A DNA stretch of 64,000 nt from Amyloporia xantha (lineage: Eukaryota; Basidiomycota; Agaricomycetes; Polyporales; Adustoporiaceae). Of this stretch, positions 42,864-52,356 are shown one piece after another. The stretch is from the NCBI GenBank assembly GCA_036971615.1, contig JAYKKR010000023.1, positions 372,001-436,000 of the forward strand, written 5' to 3'. A program made the position numbers and the translations under genes. Position 1 is the first letter of the stretch, and each line of letters starts with the position of its first letter. Under the pieces are notes generated by a model. The model did not search any database, was not told the DNA's origin, and saw only the letters and a program-made list of their open reading frames with translations.

Positions 42864-44354
42864 TGTAAGGCTTGGTGCTCCTCCCGCTGTGCGATAAGCA
42901 CACCTGGAAGGAACAGATCAATGAGTCGAAGGGGAAGGGGAGTGAAGACGTTCGCAGCGTCTGGCACGGAGGATGAGCAAGAGAGAAAAGAATTGATTGA
43001 GCTAGAGACTCGTAGGTATATGGGGGATGCTCTATGTGTGCTATCCCAGTCAAGTCGCAGTCGCAGTCCTAAGTACGCAGTAGATATCCCGAATCGCAGT
43101 AAAATGGGTCAAGCCGCTTGCTCGCCCTCTCGTAGAAGTAAAACGCAGTGTAGCTCCGCTGAGCAATAAAACCCGGTCGCGTGAAAATCAAAGTCCCAGT
43201 CGCAGCTCGTACCAGATGGTAGATGCCCCTTCCGCCTCGTCCCCCTTCCTCATATATACCTCGTCCCGCGTGCGCTGCCACGTCACTTTCCCTCCCGCTT
43301 CCTCCCGCTACCTCCCGCTGCCTCCCTCCGACTCTTCCCCTGACTTACTTATCCTCCTTCCGCGCGCTCTTCCCTCCCTTCGCCTCATTCGCCATGTCTG
43401 AGCCTGCCGAACCCACCGACCCCATCGGTTCCCTCCACGTCCGCCGCTACCTCCTCCTCGTAGACGTGCTTCGCGCTGAATGCGTTGTGGAGCCTTCATT
43501 CCGCCCTTCCGATCCGGCTGCTTGGCTTGCCTGGGCGCACGGAGTGCGCTGGCTCCTGGTTTGTCCACCTTCTCTTTCACTTCTCTTCCCTTCCCCTCAC
43601 GTCCCGTCCCGCAGCGCCTTGCCTATGAGGCTCGAGCCCAAGCCATAGCCGCGGGGAACCTCACGCTCCCTCCGCTCACTGCCTTCGTCACCCTCCGCGA
43701 GCTCGTCCACTACATCGACTCGATCTTCCGCTCCTCCCTGAGCCATCGCGGTGCAGTCCCTTATCCTGGGATCGCCTGGAGCCCCGACGAGGTCCGCTCT
43801 AATGCGCAGCGGGACGAAGCTGGCACTCCGCCTCCCCTCCCGTTGTACACGGAAGAGGCCTTCTGGACCCCTCCCCGCGTCACCGAGGAACGTACCGATG
43901 AGGCTTTGGAACGGCTCGAACTTATTGCCCGCCAGTTCTCGGACACTTTGGACCGTATGCGTCCCTATCCGCGGGCGTTCGAAGACTTAGAGCACTCGAT
44001 CCGTGTCGCCGCTCATGCTCTGGGAGGGAGGGGAGGGACGTCGGGAGGGAGGTCCCTCGCGGGCCCGTACCCCTGCGGAGGAGGATTTCCGTTACCACCG
44101 GGAGACTATTTATCGTCCCCCGCGCCACCGCTCGTTCTCTGACGTCGGCGGGGAAGGGCCCGACGCTCCCATCGACTTGTCGACCGTAGATTAGCGTTCC
44201 GTCCTGTAGTCGTTCCGTCCCGTAGTCGTTCCATTCGAATGCCATGCTTGCTTCCGCCGAGCTCCCTTGTCCCGCGTGACCACCTCTCCTTCGTTCCACT
44301 GTCTCGTCCTGCCCTACCGTCCGTTCATAGGGTAGCGCGTACCCATTCCTTACA
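42864..44354 (-). repeat. E3 5' LTR
   Basis: 1,491 bp; same family as the E2 LTRs. Contains gene C (43394-44194, plus). Confidence 0.95.
43394..44194 (+). CDS. Antisense LTR gene C, E3 right copy
   Basis: ATG at 43394, predicted intron 43559-43614 (GTTTGT...CGCAG). The frame is open to about 44030, where extra G residues in a GGGAGGG region shift the last 50 codons relative to the E2 right copy. Confidence 0.6.
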
Positions 44355-44358
44355 ACGT

Positions 44359-44636
44359 TGCATTGCGATTGTCAGGAGATACCGGCGTGGGGGACTGGGC
44401 GAAGCGGAAATGTTTTGGGGGCGGAGGCTTGGATGGCGAGGATGGCAAGTTGAATGGCGCTCGGGATGGCGCAGGCGTGGCTGTGGGCGAAGGCGACAAG
44501 TCCAAAATGGGACAGGACTGGGGATCGGACTCCTCCTGTGTAGCATCGAAGTCAAAAGGGGGCCGGGCTGGAATGAGTCAGTACATTGGCGGCGTCAGGC
44601 TAAGGAATATTGCATGCGCACCTGGTTGATGCATGT
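44359..44636 (-). CDS. Host gene H1, 5' part
   Basis: Continues H1 upstream of E3: FDFDATQEESDPQSCPILDL and Pro/Ser-rich sequence ending NRNATFNLSP across the E3 site. A predicted 54-bp intron (44570-44623, GTGCGC...TCCAG) precedes it, with an upstream exon fragment ending MHQP. The true start is not certain; an ATG at 44636 or further upstream to 44838 is possible. Confidence 0.55.
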
Positions 44637-44863
44637 GGAGGGGCAATGTCAGGGGAAGTGGAGAAAAGCGCAATCGCCCAAGTTTTGCGAGAGGCATGTA
44701 ATAAAGGCTTGAGGGCGACACGTGTAGTTCCGATCGGTTGGCCGCGGATCTTTCCGGTAGGCGCCCATCTTCGACTTCCGCGCTGTGCCGTGTGCTTCTG
44801 ACTTCATCTCCACGACTCTTACTGCCACCACTGTCCACTCTGCTACCCCCATTCCTCTGCTGT
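44637..44863. promoter_or_regulatory. Divergent intergenic region of H1 and H2
   Basis: Lies between the H1 5' end on minus and the H2 ATG on plus, so it probably holds both promoters. Pyrimidine-rich just before the H2 ATG, common in fungal promoters. No specific motif assigned. Confidence 0.4.
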
Positions 44864-44957
44864 CATGTCTGTCGCGTCCATCCAACCCTCCATCCTGCTC
44901 ACCACCGCACGCATTGAAGAGGCGTTGAAGGTCGCGCCGCCCTGAGGAGATCCCCGC
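44864..44957 (+). CDS. Host gene H2, first exon, cut by E4
   Basis: ATG at 44864 gives MSVASIQPSILLTTARIEEA. One base appears missing near 44941, after which EEIPA joins the sequence at 52357 across the E4 site. Function not recognised. Confidence 0.5.
44954..44957. repeat. E4 target-site duplication (left)
   Basis: CCGC, repeated at 52353-52356. Confidence 0.85.
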
Positions 44958-45792
44958 TGTAAGTCGAGACGGTGTGCCGTCCCGTGTGCGAATGTGTTCG
45001 TCCGAGGGGCTATAGAGGAGCTGCGAGCTTCCGAATAAAAGTGATCTGGTGGTGGTGAGTGTGTAAATGGTGGAATGGTGTGACAGACCCAGTTCTATGC
45101 TTGGAAAGTGCTTGTCCTAGTAGTTGTGCCGCTGTACTATGTCGAATCCCGGTGGAAGCCTCTGTCTCTGAAACCTAGAAGGTGCCCGCTGGCACTTGAT
45201 CGCTTCCCTCCGCCGCGTGCGGAGAGCCTCAGTATCGCAGTATCACAGTATCGCAGTAAAGTCGTATAGAGAGCCGCTGCAACTCTACACTAAACCCGGT
45301 GAAAGAATAGAAAGAACGCAGTTTGCCCTGCCGCTTGCAGAGCCCCGGTGTCGCAGTGTCACAGTGTCGCAGTAAAAGACGTATAGAGTGCCGCTGCAGC
45401 TCTACACTAAGCCCGGTAAGAGAAAGAGAGTGTCTATTGCCCAGTAGTGAGATGTACAGGGGAGTCCTAGTAGTATGGTACCAAGGGGGGGGACTGAAGA
45501 GCAAGCTACCTCCCGGCCACGTCGTCTACCCTCCGCTGACTAAGCGGAACGAAGCGGGGTCACTCCGGAAGGAAGAATCACGAAATCGGAATAAAGCGGA
45601 GGGAAGGGGAGGGAAGATAAGATAAAAACACAAAAACCAATTAGAGCAAGACGCAAAATAAATGAGAATCAAACCAAACACCAAAGCTGTATGGTAGACA
45701 AGGAGGAGGGAGAAACAACACCTGAGGAAGAGAGAGAATGAGATGCTTGCTTGTCCATGCTTTTACCCCCCAGCCCGATACCTCTCCTTACA
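44958..45792 (-). repeat. E4 3' LTR
   Basis: 835 bp. Contains a roughly 116-bp internal tandem duplication (units begin GAGCCTCAGTATCGCAG and GAGCCCCGGTGTCGCAG). The stop codon of the giant ORF lies in the first bases of this LTR. Confidence 0.92.
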
Positions 45793-48700
45793 CCCCATTC
45801 ACACTCAAATATTGACTGTCCCCAGTCAATCCCTCCATCTGCACCTGAAGCAACTGAACGTGATCCGCAAGGTTGCGGAAATTGTCATTGCACTGTTTCA
45901 CAAACCAGAGCAGAGCCTCGTGACGGGTCTCCAGAGCCTGATAGACATCCTCTCCCCACTCTGGACAGGTGGAGTCGGCAACAGACATGGACACATCCGG
46001 TAGCGTCTTTCTTTCTCCTGTAGAGTCCACAGCAACAGGTCGGGCGTAGTGCCAATCCTCCAGTGTCCAGCTGGCCCCGGAAAGTTCCTCGACTTGTGCA
46101 CATTTCTCAAGGCTCGGAAGCTCCGCAACTGATGGGTTCGCCTCCTGCACGTAGAGACCGTAGACCGTGTCCTCTTCCGCACTGGATGTCGGCGGCTCTG
46201 CTTGGTGCACTTCGCTTTCCCTCGCAGGCGTATCGTCGTCCCCCACCTGATGTGTCTCGAGATGGTCCTCTCCCGGCTCCTCCGCGCTCTCGCCGTCTGC
46301 CTCGTCATCGGCCCTGCCAGGATCGTGTACGTCCGGGGGCACTCTTTCCTCCTCGAACAGTTCGAGCAACTCCAGGCTTGGTGTCTCCGGCTCTGTCGGT
46401 TCCGCGCATTGAGCCCAATCAAAAGGCGGTGATAGTCGTGACTTCCAGTCCTTCCCCCACTCGCACTCAGCCAGCTCCTCTACACCCTTCAGCCACACCG
46501 CACGCTCTTGCGCTTCGCGTTGAGCACGCTCCCGCGCTTCACGTTGAGCACGCCACGCACGACGCTCCTCCCGCGCTTTGCACCGAGCACATTGAGTGCC
46601 ACGCTCCTCTTCGGCGGACAAGGGAACCTTGCACGCGTTCTCGTCTTCGCCATCGTCGAGTTTGGTCACGGCCCCGCTTGGCACGTCGTCCTTCGTACGC
46701 ATGTTCGCAGCATTATCGTCCGCGCATATGTCTGCCACGTCTTGGTTAGACTCTTCGTCATTGGTTCCCGCTGAACTCCCACTCGTGCCTTCCGCTGCCG
46801 ACGCGTCCCTCTCGCACGTCTGGTAGCTGCTCACCCGGCACGGCTCCTTTACGCACTGCAATTGAGCTGTTTCGTACACACCCGCCTCCAGGCTGCTGTC
46901 GTACTCCTCGACGAATGCATTCGGTCCACTTCCTCGACGCTCGGCCTGCTCTACTTGGTCTCCGGCCGCCTCATGCTTCGACCTCTCCAAATTTTCGAAA
47001 CTGACCGCTGCCGTCTGTGCGCTGCCCTCTCCCGTGGTATGGACATCCAGAGCTGTCTCGCAGGGTTCTCTCTCTTCCCTGTCGGCGCCGTTCGTTCTGC
47101 CGGCAAGGAGCGTCAAGGATATCCCTTCCAGGCACGTCGAGTTACCGATCCCAGGGACGGTCCTCTCGAAAACCTCGACAAGCTGCCCCGAGTCTGTGAC
47201 GGATCCCGTCCGTCCTACGTTCCCCAGGACTCGGCTACCCTCGTGCGGATACTCTCTTGCAGCCTCTTCGCATGTCCTTCTCGGCGCCTGCTGGACCTGT
47301 TCCGCTGTATCTGGCGATCGAACAGCTGCGGTGTCCGCGATCCTAGAGCACAATTCCGCAAACGACGCTTCGCTCCGCTGTGCGTCCTTCGTCTCGATCG
47401 CATGGGGACTCGTCCGCGACGTTTGTTCACTTTTGCCTTCTGTATCTACCGCCGCATACCCGGTCCCGTTTGGCGCTCCGGGATCTGGCATCCTCCCGGT
47501 ACGTTGCTCGCCCTTTTTCAGCTCTGGACCCATCGTCGACGGTCGGTCCTTGTCTTCGCAGGTGCTGGTGTGATCGACTCGATGTGGACGTCCGTCAGAT
47601 GCTCCCCTGTCCTCGCCCTCAGGCCGCACTCGTTCTTCACGCGCATCAATGAGGAGTTGGCGCGCCCAAATTTTCGTCGGATCTGTATCATCGCGCGCGA
47701 GCGCATTATCGTCGGCTACCCTCCCCGTTCCGCTCTTGTCTTCGTCCTCGCTCGCTCGATTTCCGTATGCAGTCCTAGCGCCCGGTTGTCGTTCTTCCCC
47801 CCCACACCCCTCCTCGCCTGCACTCATCCTCTCCTCTCTATCCCACGACACCCTCGCTCCTCCGTCCGATAGATCCCTCTCCCCTGAGCCGATACTCTGT
47901 TCCCCTCTCGACACTCTCGCCCCCTCGTCCCCTGACTGCACTCCACTCGTCCCTATGTCCCCTCCTCCTTCTGGTACCGTCACACCGCCCTCGGCCAGCC
48001 CCAACTCCCTGTACGCCCTCCCCCCTACGTGTTCCAAACTCTTGGGATCGCCTACTCTTCCCGATGTCATAGCTAGTAGCTCCGTCCCATTTTCCTGGGT
48101 CAAGCGTGTCCGTCGCAGGTGCCAGAGAGCGCGTAGTACCCCGTAGACGGTTAGCTCGACGTGCGAAAGCACGCAGTAGCCCGTACCCAGTATTGTACTC
48201 GCCGCCCCACAATGTAATTCTGACCGATCGACTTTTTGTTCGAATTCCCCCTCCGCGCCCGTGCTTAAAGTCAATAACTCCAGGTCCTGGTCTGTACTCT
48301 GAGATTCGCGTACCACTGCCATCAGCGTCGATCGCGTCTTGAATCGTTCGCGACCGAGTATGGTCTTCAAAGCGTCGCGTTCGAAACTACTCGATCCACC
48401 CGCCGACCGTTCGTCTCCTTCCCTTGATGCGCCTGTCGTCTGAGTATGCGTCACAGGTGACTGTCCGGATGTATCGTCTCGACCATTCGAGCTATACTGG
48501 AGGAGCGTCGACGATAAGAGAGTGGCGTTCCCTCCACGCACACTCCCCGCGCCCCGACCTTGGTAAGTACCTCCCCCAAACAGTCGTAGTCCCAAGCTGG
48601 CGTTCGAGCCGTTGCGCGAGAGCGCGGACAGCGGGCGCGTCGGCTGTGCTTCAAACCGCACAGCACGCCGGCGCCCCGTCGTCGCACTCGTAGATCCACC

Positions 48701-51451
48701 AGCTAATAGCCTTATAGACCGACAGGTATCAGGGGAGAAGTTCAGCAACCAGCGATAGAGAACCCCGAACAGTGGGAGCTCCGGCGAGAAGCTTGGGAAG
48801 CGCGCGCTGGGCGGGGTGCCCGACAGCGCCCACTCCAGCGCTCGTTCCGCCCCTTCGAACGTCTTCGCACACTCCCTCCCTCGTTCTCGCTTACCTCTCC
48901 AAGGTGTCTTCGCGGCCTCTCCTTCCCCTCCCAGGTACCTTGTAGCTGGACGGCTTTCTTGCTGTTCCCGCGCCATCCGCGCATAGTTGCCGTGCCCGCG
49001 CTCTTCGATACTGACCCTCTCCGCTGTCCCCGTCCCCCTCGATGTGTCCAACGCGTACCGCCGCCCCTCCGTTATCGCTCCGCTCTCTTCCGCCGCCCCA
49101 GTTTCGCCTACATGCCCCTCCTCCCCTCCCTCCCCGATGCGCTCTGGCCTGGCTATCATGCATCTCAGTGCCGCCCCCTGGGTAGTAGACTCCTCGAGTC
49201 TCAACATGTCCAACGCGTCTGTCCTGCGACCCGCCGCCGAATCGATCCTCCGTGGTCCGCGCCCGACGATGTGGTCCTTCCCGCCAAATGGCGCGGCCTC
49301 AGTTGTCTCTTTTGGCTGTGAAACGGAGCTCTCCGCCCTGCGCCTCCGCCCGTTCGTCATCACTGCAGGCCCGCTAGCCAGCAATTCGAACAGCCACTGA
49401 CATCCGCGAGCGCGCTCGACATTGTCTTCGCTCGACGAGAGAAAGGGCGGACGGCGCTTCACTGGGCTTGCGTACGTGAGTATTTCGCCTCCGTCCTCTT
49501 CGAGTTCACCGTTCTCTGACTCTCCCGTCCCAAGACGCTCGGTCGTCCCTGCCGTAGATCCTAGCGCCGCCCCATGTATGGTAAGTTCTTCGTCCGGTCT
49601 CAGAGTTGACTCCTCAGCGTCGATCCCCAGCGTGTTCGAGGCCTTTCCCGCTTGATGAACACGCGTCCTCGATAGCAGAATATTCGACGTCGTCGCGGGC
49701 TGTCGCTCAAGAGGGTCTCTTCCCCAGGCTTGCGCTCCCATCGCTGTAAGTACCTCGTCCACACGTTTCGACGCCCCCGCATTTTGTGGAAGCTGATCCG
49801 CCGGCTCTTCTCGCAAGTCGAACAATCCGCCGTCATTCACAGCACCAGCTACATCACAGGGCGCTGCGAGGACCGTTGAGGTTTGCGCATTCGACCGGGA
49901 CACGGCTCCCACATCCTTCGATGTGCTCAAGACGCAAGACTCTTCCTCCCTGACTGTCCCAACCCGCGCTGTCCTGCGTGCCGTAGATCCCGGCCCCGCC
50001 CCCTGGGTAAGTCCTCTTCCCAGTCTCAAAGCGCCCAAAGCGCCCGACCCGTGGTCTGGGAGAAGTCCCCACAATGGACTCTGCGAGAGGGGCGGGAAGT
50101 CTGGGACGGGCAGGGCGCTCGGCGGCGCTTCCTGCAGTGCTCGTCCTGCCTCCCCGACCCTCTTTGTTCTCCCTTTCTCAGCCCTCCGAGCTCGTTCTTC
50201 CTCGCCTAGCGCGTTCGCCGTCTGTTGTTCTGGTCCAGAGTCCCTTGCAGGCCCCTCAACTTCCGGCTGTTCGTCTGTCCCCCGTCTTTTCTCCTCCCGT
50301 GCCCCCGCCTGGTCCTCTCCTGGTCCCTCCGCTGCGCTTGATGCGCGCCGTCGCCCCTCCATCTCCAATCCGCTGCCTTCTGCTAGGAATGTCTCCCCCG
50401 CCTGTGTTCCATAGCCCGTGTTTGCGTAAGATGCACGCTGCCCGGGCACCGGCGCGATTGGCATAGTAAGCTTGTTCCTTGTTAAGCATGAGGTTGGGAG
50501 CTTCGCTCCGGGGTTTAGTCCCTGCGTCAGCCCTCTCGCGTCCTCACTGGGTGTGTGCGAGATCGTCTCTCCTTGGTCCGCCAACACCACAGGTACTCTC
50601 CCCTTCGCATCCGCATGTTCGGCCTTGGGTATTCGTTCCAATGGCGGGGGCTGCCTGTCCCTGCACATATTCACTGTGCTCGTCGATCGCTCGGCAGCAC
50701 GGCCTTCCGCTGAGGAGTAGAGGAGGCAATCGATGTTGCATGACGAAAACAACGCGTTCACGCGAGATGCTGACAGTTTTGCGCTCGGGAGGGGGCTTGC
50801 TCGCACCACATCGGGTGCACGATCCTCGTTCCCTCCTCGCTTCTCTCCTCCTCCTCGTGATACGCTCAGAATCCGTCCATCTCCCCCCGTCTCTTCTGCT
50901 CTCCCTTCCGAGCCCCTCGTATCGCCCAAACATCTCTCCTGCGCCCCCGCCGCAGGTGGCGCGTATGCTTGTGCCGCTGCGCTTAACGCATTATGCCCGT
51001 CCTCGAGCCCTAGACCGCCTTCTGTCGTTAACGCGTCTCCTGTCGGTGAATCGTCTGATGCAAAGTTCTCTGCGTTGCATGTCGGCCTGTCCCGTGTCGG
51101 TATGTTTTGATCGACTAATCCTCCATGATAAAATGGACTGCTGCGAACACCCTCCCCTGTCGTCGCTGCTGTATCTCGACCGCGCCGGAGGATAGGAACG
51201 ACCGGGGACGACAGTCCGTTTGCAGAGCAGACCAAGGATTGTGAAAATGGTAGAAGTAGAGGTGTCAAGGATATAGGCCGAAGGAGGTGGAGCCGGTTCG
51301 CCTCAGGTAGTAATGTGCGGAGTGTCGCGTACGCTGTCCCGTTCGTAGTGAGCTGCATGCCGGCCCGTTCGCATGTCCGTAGCTTTGAAAAATAGGAATT
51401 CATAAGTCGTACTTGCCTCCCGTCGGCGCGAGACTCGAGCGGAGCTGCCAT
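45788..51451 (-). CDS. E4 giant ORF, 1,887 aa, unknown function
   Basis: ATG at 51451, about 50 bases after the primer site; the TAA stop at 45788-45790 is formed by LTR bases. The protein is rich in Glu, Arg, Gly, Ser and Thr and looks largely disordered. Degenerate repeats carry LRLxxxxTQGA-type motifs near residues 310, 482, 625, 757 and 965, some preceded by a P-L-(W/F)-G-L segment. Near residues 1617-1650 there is a CARC pair and an Arg/Glu-rich helix (REARERAQREAQERA). The C-terminal 45 residues look like a coiled coil (LADHVQLLQVQMEGL). No zinc knuckle, DTG, FIDD or DDE motif is seen. A 5.66-kb frame without a stop in an interior this size argues for selection on coding. It could be a Gag-like structural protein, but I cannot show it. 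Confidence 0.75.
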   Translation of the reverse strand: MAAPLESRADGRQVRLMNSYFSKLRTCERAGMQLTTNGTAYATLRTLLPEANRLHLLRPISLTPLLLPFSQSLVCSANGLSSPVVPILRRGRDTAATTGEGVRSSPFYHGGLVDQNIPTRDRPTCNAENFASDDSPTGDALTTEGGLGLEDGHNALSAAAQAYAPPAAGAQERCLGDTRGSEGRAEETGGDGRILSVSRGGGEKRGGNEDRAPDVVRASPLPSAKLSASRVNALFSSCNIDCLLYSSAEGRAAERSTSTVNMCRDRQPPPLERIPKAEHADAKGRVPVVLADQGETISHTPSEDARGLTQGLNPGAKLPTSCLTRNKLTMPIAPVPGQRASYANTGYGTQAGETFLAEGSGLEMEGRRRASSAAEGPGEDQAGAREEKRRGTDEQPEVEGPARDSGPEQQTANALGEEERARRAEKGRTKRVGEAGRALQEAPPSALPVPDFPPLSQSPLWGLLPDHGSGALGALRLGRGLTQGAGPGSTARRTARVGTVREEESCVLSTSKDVGAVSRSNAQTSTVLAAPCDVAGAVNDGGLFDLREEPADQLPQNAGASKRVDEVLTAMGAQAWGRDPLERQPATTSNILLSRTRVHQAGKASNTLGIDAEESTLRPDEELTIHGAALGSTAGTTERLGTGESENGELEEDGGEILTYASPVKRRPPFLSSSEDNVERARGCQWLFELLASGPAVMTNGRRRRAESSVSQPKETTEAAPFGGKDHIVGRGPRRIDSAAGRRTDALDMLRLEESTTQGAALRCMIARPERIGEGGEEGHVGETGAAEESGAITEGRRYALDTSRGTGTAERVSIEERGHGNYARMAREQQESRPATRYLGGEGEAAKTPWRGKRERGRECAKTFEGAERALEWALSGTPPSARFPSFSPELPLFGVLYRWLLNFSPDTCRSIRLLAGGSTSATTGRRRAVRFEAQPTRPLSALSRNGSNASLGLRLFGGGTYQGRGAGSVRGGNATLLSSTLLQYSSNGRDDTSGQSPVTHTQTTGASREGDERSAGGSSSFERDALKTILGRERFKTRSTLMAVVRESQSTDQDLELLTLSTGAEGEFEQKVDRSELHCGAASTILGTGYCVLSHVELTVYGVLRALWHLRRTRLTQENGTELLAMTSGRVGDPKSLEHVGGRAYRELGLAEGGVTVPEGGGDIGTSGVQSGDEGARVSRGEQSIGSGERDLSDGGARVSWDREERMSAGEEGCGGEERQPGARTAYGNRASEDEDKSGTGRVADDNALARDDTDPTKIWARQLLIDAREERVRPEGEDRGASDGRPHRVDHTSTCEDKDRPSTMGPELKKGEQRTGRMPDPGAPNGTGYAAVDTEGKSEQTSRTSPHAIETKDAQRSEASFAELCSRIADTAAVRSPDTAEQVQQAPRRTCEEAAREYPHEGSRVLGNVGRTGSVTDSGQLVEVFERTVPGIGNSTCLEGISLTLLAGRTNGADREEREPCETALDVHTTGEGSAQTAAVSFENLERSKHEAAGDQVEQAERRGSGPNAFVEEYDSSLEAGVYETAQLQCVKEPCRVSSYQTCERDASAAEGTSGSSAGTNDEESNQDVADICADDNAANMRTKDDVPSGAVTKLDDGEDENACKVPLSAEEERGTQCARCKAREERRAWRAQREARERAQREAQERAVWLKGVEELAECEWGKDWKSRLSPPFDWAQCAEPTEPETPSLELLELFEEERVPPDVHDPGRADDEADGESAEEPGEDHLETHQVGDDDTPARESEVHQAEPPTSSAEEDTVYGLYVQEANPSVAELPSLEKCAQVEELSGASWTLEDWHYARPVAVDSTGERKTLPDVSMSVADSTCPEWGEDVYQALETRHEALLWFVKQCNDNFRNLADHVQLLQVQMEGLTGDSQYLSVNGV

Positions 51452-51500
51452 AACGGCCGTGCTTTTGAGCTGGGAGGCGTAAGACTCGCAGGAAGATGGG

Positions 51501-51519
51501 CCCCTCGCGGTGGGCTCCA
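51501..51519 (-). other. E4 primer binding site
   Basis: Reading minus, TGGAGCCCACCGCGAGGGG two bases inside the 5' LTR, identical to the other elements. Confidence 0.82.
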
Positions 51520-51521
51520 GT

Positions 51522-52352
51522 TGTAAGTCGAGACGGTGTGCCGTCCCGTGTGCGAATGTGTTCGTCCGAGGGGCTATAGAGGAGCTGCGAGCTTCCGAAT
51601 AAAAGTGATCTGGTGGTGGTGAGTGTGTAAATGGTGGAATGGTGTGACAGACCCAGTTCTATGCTTGGAAAGTGCTTGTCCTAGTAGTTGTGCCGCTGTA
51701 CTATGTCGAATCCCGGTGGAAGCCTCTGTCTCTGAAACCTAGAAGGTGCCCGCTGGCACTTGATCGCTTCCCTCCGCCGCGTGCGGAGAGCCTCAGTATC
51801 GCAGTATCACAGTATCGCAGTAAAGTCGTATAGAGAGCCGCTGCAACTCTACACTAAACCCGGTGAAAGAATAGAAAGAACGCAGTTTGCCCTGCCGCTT
51901 GCAGAGCCCCGGTGTCGCAGTGTCACAGTGTCGCAGTAAAAGACGTATAGAGTGCCGCTGCAGCTCTACACTAAGCCCGGTAAGAGAAAGAGAGTGTCTA
52001 TTGCCCAGTAGTGAGATGTACAGGGAGTCCTAGTAGTATGGTACCAAGGGGGGACTGAAGAGCAAGCTACCTCCCGGCCACGTCGTCTACCCTCCGCTGA
52101 CTAAGCGGAGCAGGCGGAGGTCACTCCGGAAGGAAGAATCACGAAATCGGAATAAAGCGGAGGGAAGGGAGGGAAGATAAGATAAAAACACAAAAACCAA
52201 TTAGAGCAAGACGCAAAATAAATGAGAATCAAACCAAACACCAAAGCTGTATGGTAGACAAGGAGGAGGGAGAAACAACACCTGAGGAAGAGAGAGAATG
52301 AGATGCTTGCTTGTCCATGCTTTTACCCCCCAGCCCGATACCTCTCCTTACA
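51522..52352 (-). repeat. E4 5' LTR
   Basis: 831 bp. It differs from the 3' LTR by a few homopolymer indels and a small cluster near 52107-52120. The internal duplication starts at 51788 and 51904. Confidence 0.92.
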
Positions 52353-52356
52353 CCGC
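52353..52356. repeat. E4 target-site duplication (right)
   Basis: CCGC; partner of 44954-44957. Confidence 0.85.

Larger units (their letters stand above)
31961..44354 (-). mobile_element. E3: Ty3/Gypsy-type LTR retrotransposon, inverted relative to E2
   Basis: 12,394 bp with ACGT duplications, same family as E2 and almost identical over its whole length, including the antisense genes (here on plus). Inserted in H1. The pol reading frame is better preserved at the RT start than in E2, but other homopolymer breaks are present. Confidence 0.95.
44958..52352 (-). mobile_element. E4: LTR element with one giant ORF and no reverse transcriptase
   Basis: 7,395 bp, CCGC duplications, LTRs of 835 and 831 bp with TGTAAG...CTTACA ends, and the same primer site as E1-E3. 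The whole 5.7-kb interior is one open frame of 1,887 codons without RT, RNase H, integrase or protease motifs. It is probably a non-autonomous element moved by an E2/E3-type machinery. Interrupts H2. Confidence 0.9.

Noticed and set aside
46063..50466. Several long plus-strand frames opposite the E4 giant ORF
   Set aside because: They are Ser/Pro/Arg-rich shadows of the GC-rich minus frame, much shorter than it, with no consistent starts.
44958..52352. E4 as a DNA transposon or a captured host gene with introns
   Set aside because: LTR tips, primer site next to one LTR, 4-bp duplications and paired LTRs define an LTR element. The frame has no introns.
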